A stretch of 64,000 nt of DNA from Panorpa germanica (Eukaryota; Arthropoda; Insecta; Mecoptera; Panorpidae): assembly GCA_963678705.1 (NCBI GenBank), contig CAVMBN010000135.1:1-64000 (forward strand), written 5' to 3'. The position numbers and the translations under genes are program-made. This document shows, piece by piece, positions 15,001 through 26,400 of this stretch. The notes below the pieces were generated by a model that saw only the letters and a program-made list of their open reading frames with translations, searched no databases and was not told the DNA's origin. How positions within the stretch are numbered: the first letter of the stretch is position 1; each line of letters opens with the position of its first letter.

Positions 15001-15320
15001 TGAACAATCACACTATACCAAGATAACGGCAAAAAAAAACATAACTTGTCGCATATTATAATACTATATAGAATTTATAGAAATTTTAGAGTGCCTTTAA
15101 TAATGTCTGGTGGCTAAGTGCTTTTCGAAGAATTAGGCCTGCAAAAATCTATAGGAACGTCTACTGCACTATGGAGAACTATATTTATTGTTAAACATTA
15201 ATTTTACAAACCGATTACCGTTCCATAAAAAAAAGCAACTATCTAATGGTTGTCCTCAACTCTGGAACATGGTATTCGACGAGGACTGTGTTTCTCACTC
15301 GAAAGGTTGTGTAAACGTAT
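12070..15320 (+). repeat. Satellite array between LTR stub and BEL/Pao element
   Basis: About 2.8 monomers of the same ~1.17-kb unit, second copy of the 3.53-kb duplicated block. It ends at the retrotransposon target site CGTAT (15316-15320). It contains only the satellite motifs and RT relics described for the left block. Confidence 0.93.
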
Positions 15321-16108
15321 TGGTTAGAAACGAAATAGTTTCTAAATGTATAATCTTAATTTACTATTGTTAGTTTTAAGATGAAGTATTGACATTATAA
15401 ATTTTATTGTTATATTTAAGATTTCATGAATATTGTTAGTCATAAGACACCAATACATACAAATAATGTCACGCCGCCAGGCGCCACGCTAAGACGTGTC
15501 AGAACACGTCTGTCCTATGCTATCCCCACTCCAAGGGTTTAGCTGAAAACGCATATAATATTGAGATAGAATTCGTACGTCGTAGGAAACACACGTGATT
15601 TATAATATAAACTCAATTATATTATATTTAATTCAGAAACTACAAACGCTGAGATAAAATTCGTGTTTCAACTAGAATATACGCTCTTTTGTGATCATTA
15701 CTCGAATGATGTATTATAAACTCAATTATAATATTTTAAATTAGAAAAACACATTAGAGAAAGACATATATAGGCTAACGCTCATGTTTAGCCCTGTGGT
15801 GTGTAATTCAAGAAGTTGGTTTATTAATAAATGTATTTTAAGTGAAATCAACAAGTGTTATCATTCACAAAGTTACTAGCCTCTCTAGAAGAACTCCAAG
15901 CATATAGAAAAATCTATATGCACCTATATGTGTATTGAATATCTGTTTACTAGGAACCAGTCCGAACTAAACACTTTAAGCACAAAAAGTCTGACCTTAC
16001 AACTCAGACTAGATATAGCTACACACCATTTTGATCCTTCGAACCGGATATTACATCGGTTCAATCCATTTTGATCCTGCGAACCGGATATTACATCGGT
16101 TCAACCCA
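15321..16108 (+). repeat. 5' LTR of BEL/Pao element
   Basis: 788 bp, TG...CA. It carries two copies of a 40-bp motif at its end (from 16026 and 16066: CCATTTTGATCC...ACATCGGTTCAA). A third, diverged copy begins at 16106 and runs into the leader, so the LTR edge falls inside a short tandem repeat. The stretch TATATAGGCTAACGCTC near 15767 is a possible core promoter region, but no element is certain. Confidence 0.9.
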
Positions 16109-16817
16109 TTTTGGTCCTTCAAGCCTGAGCCTACAACGGTTCTACCCGATTGGTTCGATTCCTGTACCAGAGACCACAAGCTGATCCCAAGCGTCAGATG
16201 TGTTCGAGATTATTGAGATCGTGCAATTCCACTGTTCTACAAGCTGCTACTGAGAGCTGTCGCGGAGTTCATCAAAATATCAGGCTAGTGACTATTCCTA
16301 TCATTATTTTCCGAATTACATGCATGTATATGTCTTTGTTTATCTCATTGAGACAGGCTATTAAAAATTGTTAATTGCCTGATTTGCAGAACGCACTAGT
16401 TGTGCGTAATATTGTTATATAATAGTTTCGTTGATTCGTATTATATTAAATTGGTTAAAACATTTAATTCTGTTGTGGATTAAAAGTTATTTTTGGTTTT
16501 TCATTGATTTGGTAAACGCGTTTACAATAAGCTTAAAATATTATATATGTTTAAGCAAACACGTTAATATAAATATATTCTGAGAAATTTGCGTCTCTGT
16601 TTTGCATCATACGGCCGAGGCTTATCTTACTTGCATACGCTTATTAGGGGTTCGTCACTACCACTTGAGAGTCCACTTGTTACGACTGTATTTTAAGAAG
16701 ATAAGTAAAAGTACACTCCAGTTAGAATAAATATTCACTTTTAAATATTAAAATATCAAAACTTGAAATAATTTCATATTAAAACTTTGTAAAATTTAAT
16801 TAATTATAGCGACTGCA
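16109..16817 (+). other. BEL/Pao leader between 5' LTR and gag start
   Basis: About 0.7 kb without a convincing gene. The first bases (TTTTGGTCCTTCAAGCC) are where the primer-binding site should lie; the tRNA could not be identified by eye. The small open frames here have no family features. Confidence 0.6.
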
Positions 16818-19646
16818 ATGAAAAAACTAAAAATTAAATTTGAAAATGTTATCGGTAAATTTGATTTACATTATGAAGAATGTAAAAACTTAAACCCGAA
16901 TGACAAAAGTTCTTATTGTTTGCATACAATAAAAAATAGAAATGAGGCAATCACGCCACTGATAGAATCCATCGAGGGTTTAGCTATTGATATACAATCA
17001 TCGCTACCAGAGGATGGCGATGAATATAAAACGATTAAAATTAAGCTTAGTGATTTTCAAAAAAGACACAATAAATTGTTATCTTTGTTTGATAAATTAA
17101 TAATTGCACATGAACCACCGGTAAATCTGCAATTTGATATTTCTCCTCCACGATCAGTACACTCAAGTAACTCTAATTGCAACCATTATAATAAATATAG
17201 ATTACCGGAAATTCATTTAAAATCGTTCGATGGCTCAGTTGATAACTGGGCCGAATTTAGAGATTCCTTTATTTCGATGATACATGAGAATCCTGAAATA
17301 GATGACGCGCATAAGTTTAGATATTTGAAATCTGCGCTACAATCTCAGGCACAAAAGGTTATTTACGGACTTAAAACAAGTGCCGTCAATTATCAAATCG
17401 CATGGAGCCTCTTAGAGAATCGATATGAGAATAAGCAATTGATGATCACACATCATTTAAAAAGCTTAACTGAGACATCCCTTGTTAAGGGAGAAACCGC
17501 TAATGGCTTACGTAATTATATCGATGATATAACAAAACATGTTCGCGCATTAAAACGATTAGTAAAGGAGGAACAATTGTACGACACGTTAATTGTTTTC
17601 CTAACTGTTAATAGGCTGGATATTGACAGCCAACGACAATTCCATAAATTTGCAGCAGGTGCATCAGAACCTGTTATATTTAAAGATTTAATGAGTTTCT
17701 TATCGCGAAGAGCTCTATTGTTAGACAATTTAAATACAAAATCTAGACAACCTGTAAAGGTACAGGCTAAACAAAGTTTAATCGCTACAAAGGACAACGC
17801 GTGTTACATATGTAAGCGGGAAGGGCATTTTGCTTTTAAATGTCAAGATATAATAAAACTCTCTGTGCCAGAGAGAAAGAAATTGATTGCATCAAAAAGA
17901 TTATGTTTTAATTGCTTGCGTTCTGGACATCGAGTGTCAGAATGCAAATCCAAATATTCATGCTTTAAATGTAAAGAAAGGCACAATACAATTTTGCACA
18001 GTGTGGATTCAGGTGAGGACTTACAACCCTCCTCTTCCCCCATGACTGTACTTACTAGCCGATTAGGTACTCGCAAAACAATGCTTGCTACCGCGGTAGT
18101 TCAAATTCCGAATAATGAAGGCAAATTAATATTAGCTCGCGCCTTGTTAGATAGCGGGAGCGAATCTTCATTCGTTACACGGACATTAGCAAAACGTTTA
18201 AAATTACCTACACAAAATGCAAATGTGTCGGTAATCGGTTTAAGCGCAAGTAACACTCACGTTACAAAACAAATAACGATTAATGTACAATCAGTACACA
18301 GTAAATATAGCAAAGAGTTGCGATGCTTTATATTAAATAAGATCACAGATAATGTTCCTATCTGCGATACTGAACAGTTTGATTTGAATCTGCCCACTAA
18401 TGTGAATTTGGCAGATCCAAACTATTTTAAGTCAAGTAAAATAGATATTTTGCTCGGGGCAGATATCTTTTGGAGCCTATTAGCCATTGGTCGAACAAAC
18501 CTTGGTAATGGGTTGCCAACCATACAAAAAACAACATTAGGCTGGATTTTAATTCCTAATACACTCAATTCTCGGAAAAACACAACGCAGTGTTTTTTAA
18601 CGCAAAACCGTGAACTTGAGACAATGAATGAGGCACCGATTCTCTCGGAAGAGGAAACGGCGTGTGAAAAGCATTTCACAAAAACTACCACTCGTGCAGC
18701 GAGCGGTAAATTTCATAATATAAACGAACCAATATTAGCATACAGACTAGGTTACGACAACCAATTAAATAATCCAGTTGCTTCCAGAGCAATATTAGAA
18801 GATTTCTACGTGGACGATCTGATCACAGGATCTGATACGGTAGAAGCGTTAATTCAAAAGTGTAAAGACAAAGATGAAAGGGCGAAAATCGCGAAAGTAA
18901 TGACAGAGAGCAATTTTTCGTGGAAATTTTCTCCTGCGCGTTCTCCACACCACGGTGGTGTGTGGGAAGCTAATATCAAATCAATGAAAAAGGTTTTAGG
19001 GAATACTAATCTCGCGTACGAAGACATGTACACTGTATTAGTCCAAATTGAGTCCGTGCTAAACTCAAGACCCATCCATTACATGTCCAATGACCCCTCA
19101 GACCTCACCCCCTTTTCCCCTAGTCACTACCTGGTGGGAAGATCATTGACTGCCATACCTGCTTTTGATCCCGATCATGTGAATCAAAATAATCTACCGA
19201 GATTCTTTGCAATTCAACAGATTATGCAGCACTTCTGGATACGCTGGAAGCGCGATTACGTGAACCAACTACAACAACGGAACAAATGGAAAACTTCCGT
19301 GGGTGATCGACCAGCCGTAGGCCAATTGGTGATTATCAAGGACGATTCGGCTCCACCTTTGCAATGGTCGCTCGGAAGGATTATTCATCTATCAACCGAC
19401 GCTAAAAACGACCACAGAGTCGCTGAAGCAAAGAACGCCCAAGGATCTTTAAAACGTTCGGTTCGAAATTTAGCACTTCTGCCATCCCAGTGTTTTTGTG
19501 TTAACAGCAATCAAGCTGATATAAAGGCTACAGTTTTAATAGTGTCAAATGAACTGATTAGCTTTAAGCAAATGACTTTGTTTCAAATCGTTATAGAAAA
19601 ATACCAGAGTATTTCTCCGTGGGGAGTCTGGTTAGAAACGAAATAG
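16818..19646 (+). pseudogene. BEL/Pao Gag-Pol polyprotein, open but missing most of RT, RNase H and integrase core
   Basis: 942 codons from ATG 16818. Gag: a DUF1759-type capsid region at about residues 130-230 (YRLPEIHLKSFDGSVDNWAE onward). Three Cys/His knuckles follow at about 329-342 (CYICKREGHFAFKC), 363-376 (CFNCLRSGHRVSEC) and 382 (CFKCKERH...H). A retropepsin-like protease has its active site at residues 445-448 (DSGS) and a later DILLGADIFW block. Pol then jumps: the early RT block (EEETACEKHF) is followed within ~60 residues by the catalytic YVDD (about 664-667). About 40 residues later the frame is in the end of integrase, with the final catalytic Glu near 717 (GGVWEANIKS), followed by a DUF5641-like C-terminal domain to about residue 895. 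RT fingers/palm, RNase H and the first two integrase Asp residues are absent, yet the frame stays open. The last six codons lie in the 3' LTR. Gag could still be made, but the enzymes could not work. Confidence 0.88.
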
Positions 19647-20437
19647 TTTCTAAATGTATAATCTTAATTTACTATTGTTAGATTTAAGATGAAGTATTGA
19701 CATTATAAATTTTATTGTTATATTTAAGATTTCATGAATATTGTTAGTCATAAGACACCAATACATACAAATAATGTCACGCCGCCAGGCGCCAAGGGCT
19801 GCTAGTCCGAGGTCACACGAAGACGTGTTAGAACACGTCTGTACTGTGCTATCCCCACTCCAAGGGTTTAGCTAAAAACGCATATAATATTGAGATAGAT
19901 TTCGTACATCCTAGGAAACAGACGTGTTTTATAATATAAACCCAATTATATTATATTTAATTTAGAAACTACAATCGCTAATATAAAATTCGTGTTTCAA
20001 CTAGAATATACGCTCTTTTGTGATCATTACTCGAATGATGTATTATAAACTCAATTATAATATTTTAAATTAGAAAAACACATTAGAGAAAGACATATAT
20101 AGGCTAACGCTCATGTTTAGCCCTGCGGTGTGTAATTCAAGAAGTTGGTTTATTAATAAATGTATTTTAAGTGAAATCAACAAGTGTTATCATTCACAAA
20201 GTTACTAGCCTCTCTAGAAGAACTCCAAACATATAGAAAAATCTATATGCACCTATATGTGTAGTGAATATCTGTTGACTAGGAACCAGTCCGAACTAAA
20301 CACTTTAAGCACAAAGAGTCTGACCTTACAACTCAGACTAGATATAGCTACACACCATTTTGATCCTTCGAACCGGATATTACATCGGTTCAATCCATTT
20401 TGATCCTGCGAACCGGATATTACATCGGTTCAACCCA
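19629..20437 (+). repeat. 3' LTR of BEL/Pao element
   Basis: 809 bp, TG...CA, followed by the target duplication CGTAT and then satellite in the correct phase. It differs from the 5' LTR by point changes (for example GATTTAAG for GTTTTAAG) and by a ~21-bp longer segment after CAGGCGCCA near 19795. Its second 40-bp motif ends at CCCA, where the 5' copy runs on into the leader. Confidence 0.9.
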
Positions 20438-23400
20438 CGTATGTTTTTTTGAATGATAAAGTGATCCTTGTCGGTGCAAATAGTATAGAACAACTAGAAA
20501 GCCGTTCTTTAGCTTCTATAGATAAAATGTGTAGTTTCTTGAAGCTACACAAAATAGCTATATCGTCAAGTAAAACAAAGATGATGATTTTTGCCTTTGG
20601 CAAGACAGATGGGACTTAACAGAAAAAGGAAGAACTACATATTGGTTAACAAAGACGTTAATTTTGATTTGCAACACAATTGGTACCTATCTATTGTGTG
20701 TGTGTGATCGGCTCCTGCTACTTTGGGTGAAAAAAGTGATTAAAAGTGAGAAATTAATTACGGAAAAAAATTAAATATATTATATAAATTCTTGTTCTAT
20801 CGAAAAGTATTTAACTTTATTTTAATATTGTGCTAATTTAATCTAAAATAAGTGTTTTCAAAAATGTTTGACAGTTAAAAACCAGTTTTGAAAAATATAA
20901 CTAAATATATATATGACGCGTACACGCGGTCTAATAAAAATAACCTTAACACTGTAACTTTGTCGTTTTTAGGATAAAACAATAATAAGTGCGATAGACA
21001 AAGAAATTGTTAATAATTAGGTTAGTGCTAGTGCTAAAACATCAATTGGTTAGGAAATTCAAGAAATCTGTAGACCTATATAAGGAAGACCTAATATAAA
21101 CACTACAAATATACGGAAAACAAAAGGTTGCTGCTCACTATCAAGTAAGTCAAATAACATTAACTATAAATAATATTAATACATAACAATTATTTTATAC
21201 GCGTATAAAAGCGAGTTTTAAATAATAAAGAGAGTGTATTAATTGTTATAAGTTAACAATAAATATAGTTTTCTTGAAAATTGTGACTGATTGTTCATGA
21301 ACAATCACACTATACCAAGATAACGCAAAAAAAAACATAACTTGTCGCATAATATAATACTATATAGAATTTATAGAAATTCCAGGGTGCCTTTAATAAT
21401 GTCTGGTGGCCAAGTGCCCTTCGAAGAATTAGGCCGGCAAAAATCTCTAGGAACGTCTACTGCACTATTAAGAACTATATTCATTGTTAAACATTAATTT
21501 CACAAACCGTTTACCTTTCCATGAAAAGAGGCAACTATCTAATGGTTGTCCTCAACTCTGAAACATGGTATTCGACGAGGACTGTGTTTCTCACTCGAAA
21601 GGTTGTGTAAACGTATGTTTTGTCGAATGATAAAGTGATTCTTGTCAGTGCAAATAGTAAAGAACAACTAGAAAGCCGTTCTTTAGCTTCTATAGATAAA
21701 ATGTGTAGTTTCTTGAAGCTACACAAATTGTCTATATCTTCAAGTAAAACAAAGATGATGATCCTTGCCTTTAAAAGACAGATGGGACTTAGCAGAAAAA
21801 GGAAGAACTACATATTAATTAACAAAGACGTTAATTTTGATTTGCAACACAAGTGGTACCTATCTACTGTGTGTGTGTGATCGGCTCCTGCTACTTTAGG
21901 TAAAAAAAGTGATTAAAAGTGAGAAATTAATTACGGAAAAAAATTTAATATATTATATAAATACTTCTTCTAACGAAGAGTTTTCAAGTTTATTTTAATA
22001 TTGTGCTAATTTAATCTAAAATAAGTGTTTTCAAAAATATTTGACAGTTGGAAACCAGTGTTGAAAAATATAACTAAATATATATATGACGCGTATACGC
22101 GGTCTTATAAAAATAACCTTAAAACTGTAACTTTGTCGTTTTTTGAAATAATACAATAATAAGTGCGATAGACAAAGAAATTGATAATAATTAGGTTAGT
22201 GTTTGTGCTAAAACATTAACTGGTTAGGAAATTCAAGAAATCTGTAGACCTATATAAGGAAGACCTCATATAAACACTACAAATATACGGAAAACCAAAG
22301 GTTGCTGCTTTCTATCAAGTAAGTTAAATAACATTAACTATAAATAATATTAATATATAATAATTAATTTATTCTCGTATAAAAGCGAGTTTCAAATAAT
22401 AAAGAGAGTGTATTAATTGTTATAAGTTAACAATAAATATAGTTTTCTTGAAAATTGTGACTGATTGTTCATGAACAATCACACTATACCAAGATAACGC
22501 AAAAAAAAACATAACTTGTCGCATAATATAATACTATATAGAATTTATAGAAATTCCAGGGTGCCTTTAATAATGTCTGGTGGCCAAGTGCCCTTCGAAA
22601 AATTAGGCCAGCAAAAATCTCTAGGAACGTCAACTGCACTATAGAAAACTATATTCATTGTTAAACATTAATTTTACAAACCGATTACCGTTCCATGAAA
22701 AGAGGCAACTATCTAATGGTTGTCCTCAACTCTGGTACATGGTATTCGACGAAAAAACGTATGCTTTGTCGAATGATAAAGTAATCCTTGTCGGTGCAAA
22801 TAGTATAGAACAACTAGAAAATTGTTCTATAGCTTCTATAGATAAAATGTGTAGTTTCTTAAAGCTACACAAAATGGCTATATCTTCAAGTAAAACAAAA
22901 ATTAAGATCCTTGCCTTTGGCAAGACAGAAGGGACTTAACAGAAAAAGGAAGAACTACATATTGGTTAACAAAGACGGTAATTTTGATTTGCAACACAAG
23001 TGGTACCTATCTACAGTGTGTGTGTGATCGGCTCCTGCTACTTTAAGTGAAAAAAGTGATTGAAAGTAAGAAATTAATTACGGAAAAAAATTAAATATAT
23101 TATAAAAATACTTCTTCTAACAAAAAGTATTTAGGTTTATTTTAATATGGTGCTAATTTAGTCTAAAATAAGTGTCTTTAAAAATGTTTTACAGTTGGAA
23201 ACCAGTGTTGAAAAATATAACTAAATATATATTTGACGCGTACACGCGGTCTTATGAAAATAACCTCAAAACTGTAACTTTGTCGTTTTTGAGATAAAAC
23301 AATAATAAGTGCGATAGACAAAGAAATTGATAATAATTAGGTTAGTGTTAGTGCTAAAACATTAATTGGTTAGGAAATTCAAGAAATCTGTATACCTATA

Positions 23401-26400
23401 TAAGGAAGACCTCATATAAAAACTACAAATATACGCAAAACAAAAGATTGCTGCTCACTATCGAATAAGTCAAATAACATTAACTATAAATAATATTAAT
23501 ACATAACAATTAGTTTATACGCGTATAAAAGCGAGTTTTCTAATAATAAAGAGAGTGTATTAATTGTTATAAGTAAACAATATATATGGTTTTCTTGAAA
23601 ATTGTGACTGATTGTTAATAAACAATCCCACTATAACAAGATAACGCAAAAATATCATAACTTGTCGCATATTATAATACTATATAGAATTTATAGAAAT
23701 TCCAGGGTGCCTTCAATGATGTCTGGTGGCCAACTGCCCTTCGAAGAATTAGGCCGGCAAAAATCTCTAGGAACTTTTACAGCACTATGGAGAACTATAT
23801 TTATTGTTAAACATTAATTTTACAAACCGATTACCGTTCCATAAAAAGAGGCAACTATCTAATGGTTGTCCTTAACTCTGTTACATGGTATTCGACGAGG
23901 ACTGTGTTTCTCACTCGAAAGGTTGTGTAAACGTATGTTTTTTCGAATGATAAAGTGATCCTTGTCGGTGCAAATAGTATAGAACAACTAGAAAGCCGTA
24001 CTTTGGCTTCTATAGATAAAATGTGTAGTTTCTTGAAGCTACACAAAATGGCTATATCTTCAAGTAAAACAAAGATGATGATTTTAGCCTTTAGGAAGAA
24101 AGATGAAACTTAACAGAAACAGGAAGAAAAACATATTGGTTAACAAAGATGTTAATTTTAATTTGCAACACAAGTGGTACCTATCTACTGTGTTTGTGTG
24201 ATCGGCTCTTGCTACTTTAGGTAAAAAAAGTGATTAAAAGTTAGAAATTAATTACGGAAAAAAATTTAATATATTATATAAATACTTCTTCTAACGAAGA
24301 GTTTTTAAGTTTATTTTAATATTGTGCTAATTTAATCTAAAATAAGTGTTTTCAAAAATATTTGACAGTTGGAAACCAGTGTTGAAAAATATAACTAAAT
24401 ATATATATGACGCGTATACGCGGTCTTATAAAAATAACCTTAAAACTGTAAATTTGTCGTTTTTTGAAATAATACAATAATAAGTGCGATAGACAAAGAA
24501 ATTAATAATAATTAGGTTAGTGTTTGTGCTAAAACATTAACTGGTTAGGAAATTCAAGAAATCTGTAGACCTATATAAGGAAGACCTTATATAAACACTA
24601 CAAATATACGGAAAACCAAAGGTTGCTGCTTTCTATCAAGTAAGTTAAATAACATTAACTATAAATAATATTAATATATAATAATTAATTTATTCTCGTA
24701 TAAAAGCGAGTTTCAAATAATAAAGAGAGTGTATTAATTGTTATAAGTTACCAATAAATATAGTTTTCTTGAAAATTGTGACTGATTGTTCATGAACAAT
24801 CACACTATACCAAGATAACGCAAAAAAAAACATAACTTGTCGCATAATATAATACTATATAGAATTTATAGAAATTCCAGGGTGCCTTTAATAATGTCTG
24901 GTGGCCAAGTGCCCTTCGAAAAATTAGGCCAGCAAAAATCTCTAGGAACGTCAACTGCACTATAGAGAACTATATTCATTGTTAAACATTAATTTTACAA
25001 ATCGATTACCGTTCCATGAAAAGAGGCAACTATCTAATGGTTGTCCTCAACTCTGGTACATAATATTCGACGAAAAAACGTATGCTTTGTCGAATGATAA
25101 AGTGATCCTTGTCGGTGCAAATAGTATAGAACAACTAGAAAACCGTTCTATAGCTTCTATAGATAAAATGTGTAGTTTCTTGAAGCTACACAAAATGGCT
25201 ATATCTTCAAGTAAAACAAAAATTAAGATCCTTGCTTTTGGCAAGACAGAAGGGACTTAACAGAAAAAGGAAGAACTACATATTGGTTAACAAAGACGGT
25301 AATTTTAATTTGCAACACAAGTGGTACCTATCTACAGTGTGTGTGTGATCGGCTCCTGCTACTTTAGGTGAAAAAAGTGATTGAAAGTAAGAAATTAATT
25401 ACGGAAAAAAATTAAATATATTATAAAAATACTTCTTCTAACAAAAAGTATTTAGGTTTATTTTAATATTGTGCTAATTTAGTCTAAAATAAGTGTCTTT
25501 AAAAATGTTTGACAGTTGGAAACCAATGTTAAAAAATATAACTAAATATATATTTGACGCGTACACGCGGTCTTATGAAAATAACTTCAAAACTGTAACT
25601 TTGTCGTTTTTGAGATAAAACAATAATAAGTGCGATAGACAAAGAAATTGATAATAATTAGGTTAGTGTTAGTGCTAAAACATTAATTGGTTAGGAAATT
25701 CAAGAAATCTGTAGACCTATATAAGGAAGACCTCATATAAAAACTACAAATATACGGAAAACAAAAGGTTGCTTCTCACTATCAAGTAAGTCAAATAACA
25801 TTAACTATAAATAATATTAATACATAACAATTAGTTTATACGCGTATAAAAGCGAGTTTTCTAATAATAAAGAGAGTGTATTAATTGTTATAAGTAAACA
25901 ATATATATGGTTTTCTTAAAAATTGTGACTGATTGTTAATAAACAATCCCACTATACCAAGATAACGCAAAAATATTATAACTTGTCGCATATTATAATA
26001 CTATATAAAATTTATAGAAATTCCAGGGTGCCTTCAATAATGTCTGGTGGCCAAGTGCCCTTCAAAGAATTAGGCCGGCAAAAAATCTAGGAACGTCTAC
26101 AGCACTATGGAGAACTATATTTATTGTTAAACATTAATTTTACAAACCGATTACCGTTTCATGAAAAGAGGCAACTATCTAATGGTTGTCCTTAACTCTG
26201 AAACATGGTATTCGACGAGGACTGTGTTTCTCACTCGAAAGGTTGTGTGAACGTATGTTTTGTCGAATGATAGTGATCCTTGTCGGTGCAAATAGTATAG
26301 AACAACTAGAAAGCCGTACTTTGGCTTCTATAGATAAAATGTGTAGTTTCTTGAAGCTACACAAAATGGCTATATCTTTAAGTAAAACAAAGATGATGAT

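Larger units (their letters stand above)
8541..15598 (+). repeat. Tandem duplication of a 3.53-kb satellite-plus-LTR block
   Basis: 8541-12069 and 12070-15598 are near-identical at an offset of 3529-3532 bp. Each contains three satellite monomers with the same private variants (for example the 61- and 78-codon antisense frames recur exactly), followed by the first ~275 bp of the LTR. The second copy runs on into the complete retrotransposon. The junction at 12064-12069 joins LTR to satellite, as expected of duplication or unequal exchange that took place after the retrotransposon had inserted. Confidence 0.88.
15321..20437 (+). mobile_element. BEL/Pao LTR retrotransposon, complete ends, internally deleted
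   Basis: The LTRs at 15321-16108 and 19629-20437 begin TGGTTAGAAAC and end TTCAACCCA. They are flanked by the direct repeat CGTAT (15316-15320 and 20438-20442), the 5-bp target duplication usual for BEL/Pao. A purine-rich GTGGGGAG lies just before the 3' LTR, as expected of a polypurine tract. The interior holds a ~0.7-kb leader and one gag-pol frame. The element sits within a satellite monomer, and the monomer sequence continues correctly across the insertion (GTAAACGTAT then GTTTT). The LTRs differ by scattered substitutions and a ~21-bp segment, so the insertion is not very recent. Total length is about 5.1 kb, short for the superfamily because of pol deletions. Confidence 0.93.

Noticed and set aside
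16031-16374. Two short overlapping frames in the BEL/Pao LTR end and leader
   Set aside because: They consist of the 40-bp LTR repeat and leader sequence with no protein features.
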